A DNA stretch of 64,000 nucleotides from Clavelina lepadiformis (Eukaryota; Chordata; Ascidiacea; Aplousobranchia; Clavelinidae), in the NCBI RefSeq assembly GCF_947623445.1, contig NC_135246.1, positions 15,855,856-15,919,855 of the forward strand. The letters are read 5' to 3'. Made by a program: the position numbers and the translations under genes. The notes below the pieces were generated by a model that did not search any database, had not been told where the DNA came from, and worked only from the letters and a program-made list of their open reading frames with translations. Position 1 is the first letter of the stretch, and each line of letters begins with the position of its first letter. Shown piece by piece: positions 1 through 14,100 of the stretch.

Positions 1-1128
1 GGTAGTAACTCTGTCATTTCCGGAATTTATGTGTGACCCGATTTAGCACCACACAACGATCGGACCTCGGGCCTCCAATTTTGAGTTTCAGCACAATTAA
101 CGTAAGTTATGTCATCGCCTGCTAATGTTATATCGTCTGTTTTATCCTTAAAGCTGTTCATTGTCAGTGGGTTAGAGCGTTAACGACTCGTTTCTAACAC
201 GTCTTTTGATTGTTGCTTTGGTTTGCAATGAAACGAAGCAAGCACAACTTTGGGCATCGTTATTAATTCATTCATTTTATTCGTTTCAAGAGACGTATAG
301 TGAAAGTTTAGTTGCAAGTTAATGTAGTTGTTAACCTTGTTATTGCAAACTGGTTTTTGGTTTTGTAGCATTTTTGCCAAGTTTTGCCTCACTTATCTGT
401 TAAAACGTGCTTTTATGTTTAAAAACGCAACCAAAAATTTTTTTATGCAGTTAGGCCTACGTGGAAAGGCCTAGAAAGGCCTAACTAATAACGATTTGCA
501 TGTTGATTTTTTTTCCTTATTGATCTTTTAATCCAAACACGACCAATGCGTACAGAAGATTATGCATTTTACATAAATGCTTATTCACGTAACATTCTGC
601 TGAATAAAAGTCTTTCCTGTGTCAATTGTAAACACTGTTGTGTACATATCAAAATACTCTTTACTTTTGCGCGGTTATCAAACAAATAAATAAATAAAGC
701 TGTAGCAGAATAAAAACTTTCTTTTGTAATAAATAAAATTTAACCGAAACCTCACGATTGCACCCACATGATTATTTGTAAACCATTATCACAACAACAT
801 GGTATAAAAAATGAAGAACATGTTAACAAAGATGCTTAGAAAAGTCCATGATAGGTATATCAAATAAATATGAAGAAAGATTATGGCTTAAATAAATTCA
901 AACGATTGGCAACGTATTTTTAACTTCCACGCCACAGGAACAGGTTTGATTTGAAAAATATGGTCATATTGAAACCAAAATTTCAAGCAAATCACTAAAC
1001 ACTTCACCACATCGAGTAACCTATACTAACGCATCAAACCTAATAAGGCCATCTTTATCAACTCAGTTACTACCGCCCTTTTAGAATGCTTGCCATTGCA
1101 GATGAATCCCAATTCAAGTGTTGTCACT
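1..1128. other. No gene seen (left edge)
   Basis: AT-rich sequence with no ORF or splice pattern I can support. It lies downstream of the 3' end of the minus-strand EF-hand gene, so part of it is probably that gene's 3' UTR. A short cluster around 450-485 repeats the palindromic word aggcct several times (gttaggcctac, aaaggcctag, aaaggcctaa), a low-complexity local repeat. Confidence 0.5.
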
Positions 1129-2878
1129 TCACCTTGAAAGCTTGCGAATGTTTCGTGCAGTTGCAACTATTACGTTGCGTCCACTTTTCAGAGTCCTTCC
1201 AATGCTGCTGTGACGTCTGTGGCGAGGGGTCGCTGACGAACTTTGTGGAAGTGGCAAGCTGCCTGTGCTGGACGACGAAAATTCCATGGAACTGCTTCCC
1301 ATGCTAGACACGTCACTGAATTTGCGACCTCGCAACCAATCAACTACACTTCGTCGTCTCTTGCCGGCTCTCGTTTTTTTGGGAATAGTGACGTCAACCT
1401 TCAATGAGGTCATGCTGTTAGTGTCTGATTCCGAGTAGCTTTGTGACGCGATGTTCGGCCAAGAGCTATTGCAATTGTCACTTGCATCTTCAGCAGTTTC
1501 GTCGTTACTAACGTCAGTGTCGGCGTTTTTCAGGTCACGAGTGTTGAATAAAATTTTTGGAACCACACCAGAGTCATTTTGTTGGTCGCTTGGCAATGTT
1601 GATGATGTCATAACAGAAATAAACTCGGCGAGACTGACCATTCCATCGCCGTCAAGATCCGCTTCTCGCATCATGTCCTAGAAAAAGTATTAACTACGTA
1701 AGAATCCCCGAATCGTGTGATTATCATGATTGTTCATGTTGAATGTTATAGTGCCAATGATTTTTGCTGAAGATCAAATATTGCTTTTTATCATGCTGGT
1801 CAACCGTTTGATTTTAGTTCTTGTCGTTCTTTATATAGCGCAGTTTTTGTAATTACCTGTAGGTCTTCATCCGTTACTTCATCCCCGAGTTGGTAAAGCA
1901 ATCGACGTAATTCTTCCGCTGAAATAAATCCGTCACCGTCTTGGTCAAAGATACGGAATATTCGCATTACCTCGTCTTCGGAGACGCATTCCTGTTGAAA
2001 GAAAATAAAGTTCTAAAATCTATATGGGATGGAATGGAATAATGGAATAGGAAGGCGATCAGAAATTATTTGCGCATCTGTTGCTTCAGTTGTTGGCTTA
2101 TCAGTCACATGTGACATGACCATATTTTCTTTTAATCTACAGGCGACATTTCCCTTTTATCGAACAGTTCCCTTCGGGATTGAAATCCAATTATTTTAAG
2201 AAAAGAGTTGGTACGTGCGAAGCGTTTTCTTTGGGAGAAAATTTCCTAGAATGCCGATCGCATAAAGCCACAAAGAGAATGAATTATTTTGCTGAAGCTG
2301 TTCTAAATGCTATTTAATCTCGGCAAATATCGTCATATATTCTTTGTGACTTCCAAATGTTATGCTTATATTACCCAAATTAAACTAGCAGAACAGCGAC
2401 GGCTTACGAAATAGCAATCGATATTCCACAAATAACTGAAAACTGTAAAAAGATCGAGCTTACCGTAATTATCGATGCCATGGTGGCGAGAAATTCCGAA
2501 AATTCGATGCATTTGTCGGCAAAGTTTATTGTGTTGTATCCCACGATTCGTTGGACGAACGTAACAAGTTCTCGATCTGATAACCGAATTCCGATCGAGC
2601 AGACGACAGTCGATATATCCTGCAAAAACGTTTTGTTTGATATAGATTTTGCAAAAAATCTCTGCAAGCAGCACGTCTTTATTCAGTTTCTTTTTTTTTA
2701 ACCTGAACTTAATATAGTAATTTGCATTTGCCTCTAAGTCTAAAAGATGCACAATTGAACACCCATTAACTTATAATGTACTCACTCGGACTGATATTTT
2801 CCCTGTGTTTTTCCTGTCCAGCATATGGAAAGCTTGTTGGTATTCTTCCACTAACTCTTGAGGTAGATGTTCTTCCAT
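1129..2878 (-). CDS. Calmodulin-like EF-hand protein with long basic Ser-rich C-terminal tail
   Basis: Four coding exons chain in phase 0: 2786-2878, 2464-2619, 1857-1991 and 1129-1677 (stop at 1129), giving about 310 residues. The layout is four EF-hands of calmodulin type. The loop at residues 21-32 (DRKNTGKISVRD) lacks acidic residues at positions 3 and 5, and the second hand is degenerate. Loops 99-110 (DQDGDGFISAEE) and 135-146 (DLDGDGMVSLAE) have all calcium ligands. After residue 150 comes a tail of about 160 residues, Ser/Thr-rich and then Arg/Lys-rich, unlike calmodulin (149 aa). It is probably a Ca2+ sensor with two working C-lobe sites; the tail may bind membrane, nucleus or partners (inference). 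The start Met sits 3 nt after a good acceptor (CTCAG), so an upstream 5' UTR exon or a spliced leader is likely. Orthology is not resolved. Confidence 0.85.
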
Positions 2879-2899
2879 TGCCTGAGTTCAAATTTAATG

Positions 2900-5800
2900 T
2901 TAAAAGTATTAGTTAAAGCAACTTAAGCCTTGTATAACAACTATAGGCGGGTATATATCCTCTTAATTACTTTTTTATTAGGCTAAGACGTTATGTGGTA
3001 ATGCGTTTGCTTATTGGGTTTGATTTTTTCTGTGCAAATGGTGCAAAGTTCATTTCAACTTTTCACAACGCTTAAGTCAATCAAAATGCATTTACTCATA
3101 GTGTTTTAATTCTTTTTCTGGAACTGCGCCTATGTTTATTTTTGATGCTAATAATGTGTGCATAACCCGTTGCTCCACTAAGCTTGTAAAGTGATTATTA
3201 TTGATCGAGTGCGGCAAGACATTTCTTTGTAGTTCAGCTGGTTTTAATTTCGTACTAAATAGAGCCCTTAAGTGCGTTATTTCTTGCAGCTGCATGTAAC
3301 GTTTTGTTAATCACAGTCTTGCAGTCAGTTAGTTTTGCAATTCGCAGTCAATATATGTCTCTAGTCAAAATTGAGCCTGTACCAAAAACCGATCATCTAA
3401 GAAAAGTGTAGCTACTTTCCACACGATCGTTATACATCAACAACAACTTAAAAATACTCCCATAGGAATGAATTTGTCGTTTTTTACCTCCCAAGTGGGT
3501 GCTTCGTCTTCGTTTCTGCAAATTAAGTCCCTCATTTCTTAATAGTAAGTCAATTTTTAATAATATCTGGCATCTACTTTCAACTTGTTATAAGATGTAC
3601 ATCTGTACATATTCTCAAGTGAATTTCTTTTTTAAATTAGCCTGTGTTTTTTTCTTTCTGCTTTTGGGTTTGACCTCTCTCGTTTCCCGTTTTTTGGACT
3701 GAGGCAATTTCGTTCTCTCGTATATTTGAATAAAGTAGCGGACGCCTGAATTCCAACGTCACATTTATGCGCTTGGAATAATTTAGAATTCAGACCACCG
3801 ATATGTTGTGAAACGATAATATTGAACATTTTACATGTGGAGCAAGAAAGAAAGCTAAATTATATAACAAATTTTCTGGGTCAAACATTTTATGATATGA
3901 CAAAACATTCCATGGGGCAGATTTCATGCTCGCTTTCCCATCCTGTCCTGTTCCATGTTACAACCTTGCTTATATACAATGCACATGAGTCTCCTTGGGG
4001 ACTGCTATACTCCACTTTATTTCTAATACTCGTTATTTCCTCAAGCCATTGCAACTCTTATAAAGTCTGTTAAAGTTAATTTACCTATTTTTAGCATGCT
4101 GGTTACAAGTCACAAGTATAACATTTTTTTCCTAAAGAATCTATGCATTAGTGGAAAAGTGCCAAATGTTTTTTGGTAGTTTGGAATTTTTTTTAGATAA
4201 TGCAGTGCACCGCAGTTAGGTCTACTTTTAAGTTTCGCAGCATTTGCTTGAATTAGTACCTTTGCGTTAAGTTGTCGCAGCTGCGTTGTAGACTTTAAAT
4301 TTGCCTCCTGCCGCTTTAAATAGCATTTGTTCTTGGCCAATACGGCATTGCTTTACATGGATCACTCATTAAAATAAAATATTAATAACCTGTAAGCCGT
4401 AACGGTTAAGTCGAAAATTCCAAAACACCTTGAATAGCAGAGGTGTATTCCTGAAAAAAGAAATGGGGATTCGCTGTCAGGCAGGTGTGGTATTGTATCG
4501 AAATGTTTGTTCCAAATGTATATAAAAATGGGAATAAAATGAAACAAAGCCAGAAAAAGCAAGAAATCGCGATTCCTCGTCAAAAAAGTGGGGGGACGGC
4601 GATCCCCCTCCAACACACTGTCGCTGAATAACAAGATGATGTGAGATGTTTGCACATTATTATTTGTGTATACATTATCGCTATATTTCAAGCTACTTGC
4701 CATATTGTATTTAAGAATTTAAGGATCATGTCCTTAATAAAGTCAGTGAATTTTTTCCAAGTCGCCGGTACTGTTTCGACACATATTTTAGTCGCCATAA
4801 AATTTTCATTTGCAAGAAAATTAAATATTGCCAGCACCAACATGGCTATTTTTAATTTGTTTTTAGTGGTGGAAATTACCTCTTGGGAAGCACCACCCTA
4901 TAATGCTGACAGCTATTTGCTCGTCAGAGTATTTTCATTTTGATACAACGTCATAGACAAGCAAACACATACGCGCCAAAAAGACAAGTTTTGCATATAA
5001 ATTCGTCGAAGGTAAATCGTGGAATAACATCATAGATTTGCTTTAAAAATTTAAACAAAATTCAATTAAATTGAACCCATGACGTATGTTCGGCGGTTGT
5101 CGTTTTCATTGCAAATCCCTCACTTCCACGACAAGCCAAAGCTATAAACAGCTACAAGCTAATGTGTGCTGCCACTGGGTAACCGCAAATCCGTTTTTAT
5201 CTCAAACCCTTAACGGCCATACATTACATACCCGCTGCCATTCGATTTGAAGTAAGGAAGATATAATAATACCTTTAGCTTAAAAAAAGACATTTACACT
5301 TGTAAAGATAGAAAATGATAATGCGTTCATATTTTGTTTCCTAAAAATGGTGGGCTAGTATACACCATATACATATTCTTTCCTATCACGCAGTTAGATT
5401 ATAGGTTTTACCGGCGATGTTGATTTGAAAACATCTTTGTGAAATGGGAGTCTTTTTCTTATACTAATTATTCAATTAAAATTGTCTTATTACAGCACAA
5501 TGGTCATATCCACTCAACATGCAGTAACCGTAATTTCTCATTTAAAAACAGTCTTATAAATTTTGGCGGATTATTTACGGGTATCTTCTTTTTAATGAAG
5601 CAACACACTTGAAAGAAACTGTGTGTTACAGTATTACACTACCGCACGACACTACTAAGGTTACTGCCATTGTTTGTTACAGTTTAGAACAAGGTTCAAA
5701 TGAACACGACTGTGCCATGAAGGTCCAACCTGGAAGGCTACATTCTTAACGGAAGTAAAAGAAATTATTTCGCAACATCCTTGTCACAATCGACGTGACT

Positions 5801-8800
5801 ATTTTTATCCGCCGAGACACCTTCAATCGGTGACGCAAATTACGAGCTCGCATATGTCAGTGTGTGTGTTTAAAATTCGAATGTCTTCGTTTGTGACGTC
5901 ACTTATCAATTCTTTCCAATCGATCAGGTCGCGGATGCACATTCTTGGGCGCTGATTTGTAACCAAGTGGAAAAAATCCGACTAATCAACCGCGGTTTTC
6001 CACTATATGTTTCTCACGTGCGTTCGATGCTTTGGAAGCGTGAGATAACGTCATCTCATGGTAACAGCAATTGTTTTAGAGCTTTTTATTTCAACATTGG
6101 ATTCAATTGCAACCCAAATATAACGTATCACTGGTAATGTTTTTCTTAATTACTGGCTAATGATACGCTCGTGGCTTTGTTTATACGCCAAAATCTAAAA
6201 TTAAATTTGCTCGAAGGGTGTTGTGTAACGAGCACATCTGTACTTGTTCCATTTTTCCCACCGTCGCAAGGCTTGCTTACGTCATAATCTATGGAGCACT
6301 TATCCCACAGACGATTGAAATTGTTAGTTCCTGTCGCTTTTTTGGTAAAATGACTCTATATGCTTTTTCCTTGTTGTTTTAAGGCAATTTTTTTAGAAAC
6401 AGATGTTTACAAAAAGATATTTACAAAAAATAATATGCGTAATATATCCGCTAGTTCCGATTGGAAGCCCAGTACGGAAAAATAAGGGCTATTTTTGAAA
6501 ATGTGTTCATTTGCCCAAACGCCTGCGTCATATACCCATAAAAACTGCTCTGTCATTCGAGACAAGCCATGTTTAAGTAATGCTTGCTGCAAAACGACTA
6601 GCTGGGAATTACGGTATTTCCGGTCTTACAGAGGGTGCGGCCACCTGCCAACAATTACAGTATAGTAATTTACTACGATTTAGGTAATCTGTGAATAACT
6701 TTCATTATAATAAACTTATCGTCGTCTTTTGCGCATCAAAAGTCAAGGTTTTTATTGAGGGATTGGACTCCAAAAGCGAACGTCATTGGTCAACATGCAG
6801 CTCGTATAGGAACAGATGGCGGAATTTCACACGGAAAAGAGTTTACTTTAATTCCAAGGGTCATGTAACACGCAGTGCGCACGCGCAGTTCCTGTATTGC
6901 GTGACAACAGAAAACCTTAATATTTGCTTTCATATTTATATTTCGAGTATTTAATTTAGCATCTGTCTGTTTTCCAATTTCTGCTGTCGCTCATGCTTCA
7001 GAACCTGCTGAAGCTTGTAAATTGGTTTAGAGCCAATTTTGTTACTGCTGTTTACACAATGTATTCTAGCGATTGAAAAATATTTAAGCCTTCGAAAACA
7101 TTCCGATTGAACAATTGAACCCGTTTAACCACTGTTTTGAAACACGACCTTGTTTTTCGAGCGAGCAATTAAATATTATATATCCTATGTCTCTTATTTG
7201 GTTAAACAATTACTGTGTGTTGTTCAGTATAATATGATGTTGATGTTGCTTGTGATAAACCATGTATTGTAGTGTCTTTCGGTAAAGCCTTTGTTTCTTG
7301 GCTTTTGCATTAACTTTTAACTTTGACGCCCTGTCGATTATGTAGTTATTATTGAGAAAGGTAAATTTCCCTATTGTGACCTCAGCACGTTGTTACATCA
7401 TGACGTTTTTACGTTGCAAGTTGTTGCTCTTTGGAGTTTCACGTTTCTTTTTTGAGTTTAATTAATAATTAATGAATTGCGCCTATCAATTTCATTTGTT
7501 TATCGTATCTTTTCTTGTTTAGTCTAACCTAACGGGTTGACTGAAATGTTGTGCAAAAAATGGCTTGTTTTTTAGCTGAATCAAGTATGTGGAATTATTA
7601 TTCAAGTTTTTGACGTTTTGCAACGTCATTACAGTATAGTTGTGACGTGCAAGTTACAATTTTAGTATCATTATTCAAGCATGATACGTGGCTGAACAAC
7701 AAATCTTTGCTGCAATGGAAAAAATTTAATACCGAATTTAGGTAAATATTTTTCACGTGAACGTTCCATACATAAGCAACTTCTCTCATGGTTGTAATTT
7801 GATTTTGTTCTGTTTTATACGGAACGAAAATTGACTGAAAGACTAAAAATAAATCGTCTATCCGCATAGATGAGCAATTTAGTTTATTGCGTTGTAATGG
7901 AAAGCTCAGCTTTCCAAAGTCGCTACTACACAACATAAATACATACTTATCCCAACTACTATAATGAGCTTACAAATAACAAAAATGTAAAGATAACTTC
8001 CTTTAGACAGGTATCCTAATGTGGTTTAAACACGTATTTTCTACTCACTGATATGTAAACGCACAACCAATCACGAGCCCCCGGCCGGTCTCGAAAATGT
8101 TCCGAAGAGTCGCCGGCAGATCCTTCCTCCAATCAGGCAATGCGTGGTAGCTCACGTGTTTAGAGTTCTTTAATCTTGTTTGTCACGTAAACACTTTGAT
8201 CTTACTTTTGAAAAGAAAAACTACTTATATTTTTTGTTTAAAAGAAAGATGAAAAACAATTATAATGTTGTTTGGTTTTCTATGGCCCGCTGGGCTTACT
8301 TTAGCTTGGTCTGCAAGCAGACTCTTCAAGAATCGTCATAATAAACAAAATGAAAGGTTATTGCCGATTCAAGCTTTATTTTTAGCGCGTTCTGTTATCC
8401 TGTTAAGGTAAAGAAAACAAAAAGAAATATTTCGAAAAATATCAACGTGTTCCGCCCAAATTCATTAGCCAATCGCGAGGCCTTAAATCAGGTTTTCCGC
8501 TCACATAGAAAAACAGACTCGGCAGAATCCTGATGCGAATTTACGTTTTCCATCACGATTGAAAAAATACACAATATTTGTTAAGCTTTCGATTGTTTTG
8601 TTTTACACTAAATACAAATACGCTTTCATTATTAGATTCTGTGTTTTGACATTTGCAAAAAAGCGTAGCAATTATAGCAGCCCGAGCTACCTCACAATAA
8701 GCAATAACACAAAAGAAGGCGGGTCCTTATTATCAAAATATCGGAATCGATAGTGGTCTAGGATTTCGAATAATGTCAACCATATGGTTGTTATTTTGAC

Positions 8801-11173
8801 TATGGACAATACGTCAGCACAAAGGCGATAGTGGAGATAGCCAATGACCAAGATGTGTCTAAGGATAAGGGTATGAACATATTGTGCATTGCGAAATTTA
8901 GATCTTATCTTATAGCATTCGAATCTTATAGAACCTTATTTGCCATTCATTTCAAATGTTATAGCAAACCATCACAATTCCTGGCGAAGTTCTAATCTGT
9001 AAACTCATTTGGCGAATTATTATGATTTAACTTTTCAAAGGCGTCATATATGTCGTTAGGTTATTTTTTCAACACGCTTGAAGTTCGGTACTACCTTATC
9101 GGACCAACTGCTTTCTTTTGGATGTAACTGTTCAAACAACCCTTGACCATCTTGTATGTATAGCTACGTCATTAAATCGAGCACTTGTGGGTTTCCCCAA
9201 GGACAAATAAACAGACGATATAAAAAGAACTAAAACTTTCTGCACTATTTGGTTATCGAACCTTAATGCTACCTGCCATTAATTTCCATTTAATGGTAAC
9301 TGCATTTCAAGACGAGTTGTAATAACCTGCAAAAACTTTCATTTGCCCAACGTCACCGGTTTTATGAGCTACGAGCAACCCGGATATAACGATAAGTTAT
9401 TGCTTTCAATGGTATATTAAGTGTTTTATCGATTGCCAGTCCGCAAGTGGCTTGTTTGCTTACAGTTACATTCAGTGATCGCGATTTTTTTGTCAGCTAA
9501 AATCGATGAAAAAGTTAAAGCCTCTGAATTTTGTATACTCAGGCTGGGTACTTTGTAGTAATAAAGTTCCCTCTTATGTTTCATCGCACAGAACGATTAG
9601 AGTCGAGGGAGAATACGGTTTAGTCCACGAAGGCTGGCGGCTGCAATGTACTTGCAGACTGGATTTAGGCTATTGCTTGTAACTATAAAATCCATAGTGG
9701 GAAATGTAGCACATGCGCGCACGACATAACTTTGCACGCCGAACGTTTTTATTTCTATACGTCATGTTTCCGTTTACTTTCGCAAACAATCTATCTCAAA
9801 CCTTCATTTCACTCTTGAACGCGAATATTCGCGGGCGATTTTTGTCCCCCTTGGTCAACCCAATACTTTAACGTAAAGGTTTTCACTTTTGTCCAGTATG
9901 ACTTGCCATGAAATGCTGGACAAGTTTTATCAGCAACTAGAAACTTAATGAATATATTTTCGGGAATAACTTTTTACAACTGTAAACACAAATGCTGAAC
10001 ATTATACAGTTGGGCAAATATTTTGTAGAGGTACAGCAATTGCAATTCGGGTTTACTTCACAAAAATAACTCCAATTGTGTGCTGGTGGTAGGGAGAATA
10101 TTATCTCTTGGAACCGTAAAACTTACTTTGAAAGACTGGATAAGTCGTAAAACTCAATATAGCGCAAGACAACAAGCGATTTATCAAAATATGCTTTGGA
10201 CTTGTTTTTGTTCAGCCTAAGCTACATTCCGTCCAGTAATAGCAATCAAACACGATAAAACTTTTCGTCAAGCAGTGGTTTCAGGGTATAACGTCAGCGA
10301 GTCATCTCGCAGCCATGGACAAGAGATGAATGGTTCAGATGACAACCATGTTTTACTAAGTTTCCAACTCCCTCTCTGGTTGCTTCTTCCCTGACAAATA
10401 ATGACCAATTTTTGATGGTTGTCGGTAATGTTGTTGTGTCAATGTCGATACCATTTGAAATCACTAAGAGATTTCCCCTGACTTTGCAATCGGTCGCTTT
10501 TTTCTCAAAATGAGTTCGATAATTATAACCGATAAGTCATCAGTCCGTTTTAACCAAAAGTTTCAATTTAAGGTAAAATTTGCATTCCTTATAGCAGCTG
10601 TTTGTCAATATTGAGTTTTTTTGTAAAACAAGTTTCATAAATCAAGAATCCTAAGTAATGAAAAGTTTTCAAGGCAATGTGAAATTAGAAACCTGTATCA
10701 GCTGTTCGTCGATAATGAGACTCAGGTTATTTAATATTTTAAACTAACTTTAAAATCAGACACCAGTCATCACGTCAGTTCAGTCCAACTTACTATATTT
10801 GTATTTGTGAAAGGCCTATTAAACATCAACCTCTTTTTGAACAGTGTACGCAATACGGACATTTTCGTCATTGCCACAACGTTGCCTGAAGAGTTTCCTT
10901 CCTTTACTTTGATTGAAATGGAAGGTTTGCGTCACGGAAATTATAAAAAGTAACAAATGCACCCACAAGCAAATAAACGTAATATAACAGTATAGAGGCG
11001 ATATTGTTCTTTCAAAACGTAACCATACATGCTTTCGTTTATTGAGACAAAGGCGACAACAAAACAAGAAGGAGGTATTGAAAGAAGCGAATCCTTATAG
11101 AGGATAAAGAAATGGTAACACTAATTCTCTGATAGAAATAAAAAATAATTCAAAAAATCATTTTCACCCCAAA
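2900..11173. other. Long gene-free interval between EF-hand and kelch genes
   Basis: About 8.3 kb with no exon chain I can support. It contains only short unsupported ORFs. The stretch 5700-6060, about 3 kb upstream of the EF-hand start, is locally richer in GC and carries a perfect CRE-like palindrome (tgacgtca, around 5893-5902). The stretch around 8060-8160 is also relatively GC-rich with CCAAT-like words. Either could be regulatory, but nothing in the sequence proves it. Confidence 0.45.
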
Positions 11174-14100
11174 TTAGGACTTTGCTTCCAGCTGGTCATT
11201 CTTTGAGTCTGGTGGTGTTGTGTCACATGCCTTACTTTGATCTTTTAGCTTAGCGACGCCCATTCGGACACCCGTACAGGCACAGGAGACTCCGCAGATT
11301 CCCCGTATATGACGAATAATCCGTTTCCATTGCCGTGACGTTCCAATGACGTCAACGTTATCTGTTGGTTCGAGAAGAAAAGCGTCATATTTGGGAATCG
11401 ATTCGAAACTTCCTTCCGCTGTTCTAGAAAAAAAGCGACATAAATTACAATAAGGAAGTAAATCTCGCCAACACTGGAAAACCCAGTCTCACCTCAGTCT
11501 CTACAATAAACTCAACATGGATGAGATGCATGCTGTAAAAATTCCAATACGTTACGATTCCAGCCAAAATGGTGTAAAGTTCAATCTATTTCACTTCAAT
11601 ACATGTTTCAATCATACTTTCGCTATATGTTTTTAGTTAATGAACGACATAGATCGTTTTCATAATGGCGTCTAAATAAACTATTTTAGATCTATAGTTT
11701 GATGGTCTTTTATTAAGCCAAAGGCCAAAGCGTCGACCTAGCAACGGTTGCAAAAACAGTGGAAAAATTTTCGTTTATATTTGGGCTTATTGTTGGTGAT
11801 CATGTTGCTAGCAATAAATCAAACTGTAGCCGCTATAAAATGTCTGTCTCCTATTATATTCGTCGACTGTTATGTAATATCCGGTGATTTGAGTCATTGA
11901 CTCGATGCTCTATAGCCTACATGCATGCTTGTACATGCTTGATGCACAAGAAACCTACCGTTTGATTTGGCAAGCGATGTGAAAACATCGTTTGTTATTT
12001 TTCGGTCTATTGGCAGGACGGGTATGTTATCTGTTTTTCTTCGTGCCAATGCATGCGGCGAGCTATTTGAATGTATTCAATGCATTCACAAGACTCCACC
12101 ACGTGATTTGGTTATAAGGGCCGGGCAACAAACAGCCCTTGGCAGCCAATATTTAAATTCGTGGTTTCGAGGTTTGTTTACAAGCAAAGCCTGAAGGGTA
12201 CATGTAATTTGAGACATGTTTGCTCTTTAGGGCCATCAAGTGATAAAATTTGCCTGGCCTATCATCTCTGTCCAATAGGAATTCTGTTTAACAAGCATGC
12301 ATGCGTATATGGCCACAGTTTACAGTGCAATTGATTACTTTCTTAGTACCTTTCTGTCACGTGACCTCCTACGACGCATAAATTGCCATTAAGAGTGGTA
12401 ACCGTCTGCGCACATCGGTGGCCAGGAAACTCCTCTCTAAACTTCCAGCGGTTGTCGGTCCATGGGGCAAAACCCTTAAAACATTGGTTTGAAGCGTTAT
12501 TCAAATGGACGACACCATTCACTTTCCTCGGAGCTGTTGCCAACCAGATTTTAACGATTTTTTGTGTTATCTTGGTTTGCATCGATCGGTGTATTGAAAA
12601 CCACTTATATTTTTGATGCGGGTTGCTTGTGTCCCAGAAAATAAACCAAAACATTGTCACGTCCATAGACATTTCATACTACATACCCCGTTGAAATTTC
12701 AGTCCACGATGAGTAAAAATGTTTACAAAGGTGCTTTGGTGGTTGCAGTAACATTAACAAAACTGTCTGCGTTCCATGACAATGACTGACGTATGTCTGT
12801 TTTTTTGGCAGTTTGACCTTGCACGTATACAAGAAATATAACGAAGTACAGCAACGGATCAGTGAACTACAAACAACTTGGTTTCTACTTCTAAAATTGA
12901 ATTGAACTACTAACATTGGGAAGCCATTTTACGCTTTTACCTCGACACTTGATAATAGGCCTTCGGTTCCAACACCACCGACCACGAATATGCTATCATT
13001 GCTCGGCTTGCCTCGAGTCGCGACAGGAACTTGCAGTACAGTGGCCCCTGCCAAATACCTGGGCACTTGAAGAGATGGAGCTGCCGTCCATTGCCATGTT
13101 TCCCCATCCAAGAACAAGACTTTGTTCAATATTTCCTATATCGTACAAATTCCGTTTATTTTGTTACTGTTTTGGGACTGACTATAAGGGTATAAACAGA
13201 CTCTGTTTTGTTCTTATACAGCTTGTCATGCAAAACCTATTTTTAAAACAATCACAGGAACACAATCACAACAAACGTTAACCACACAAAGTATGTTGAT
13301 GGTGGATCTAGTTTAACACCAAGCTATAGGTAGCTGTTCGACTATAGTAATCTAACGTTTACCCTCTCCGCAGTTTTTCCTCCGATGACGTACAACCGGT
13401 CTTTGCATGAAGCCGATCCGTGTCCATATACTGGGTTTGGCATTTCTGTGCTTTCGGACCAAATGTCGTCGTCGTAATTATACGTTTGTGTGATTGAGAG
13501 TACCCGGCCATCTGCTAATGTCTTACCACCTGCGTATAGTAAAGTGGGAATATGTTATGACCAAATGGATAGCTCTTCAATTTATGTTGTGACGACACTG
13601 ATGCTATTTTACCTGTGACGTAAAGGTTAACCCCCAATTCTCCCAACCCAATCATACACCGCGGCTCTTTCAGTGAAGCCCGTTGCTTCCACGACATACG
13701 CTCTAAATCAAAGCAAAACACTTTGGAACGAATTGAGGCCACGGAAGTCGATCTGCTCACTTCGAGCCCTGCACCAATTATAATTCATTAGAATCAGATA
13801 ACCCACCACTTTTATTGTTGCAGCATATGGCGTTAAACAAAGATTAGTCATACTTTAGTTTAGAATATTTTAAAGCTAAAAGCCGGTAATTTTTCTTTCA
13901 GTGTTTCCCCCACATTTTATAATTCAGCGAACTAGATTGCAACGATTTTACTCTTTTATGCAGAAACGTCGTACAAGCATATTAACACAAGGATTGGTTT
14001 TAGTTGTTCATGCGAAAGCTCATCTTACCACCAATAAGATAGATCATTCCATTCTTCGTCGCGTAAACTTCTGCGTTTTTCATGTCCGGCATCGAAGGGT

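Noticed and set aside
4362..4703. 113-codon minus-strand ORF
   Set aside because: No recognisable domain, no splice context or neighbours supporting it. Composition matches the AT-rich background.
5885..5910. CRE palindrome as a defined enhancer
   Set aside because: One 8-bp site; similar words occur elsewhere in the window, so it carries little weight alone.
10819..11067. 82-codon minus-strand ORF with a hydrophobic stretch
   Set aside because: Lies just downstream of the kelch stop with no conserved motif. Probably chance or 3' UTR.
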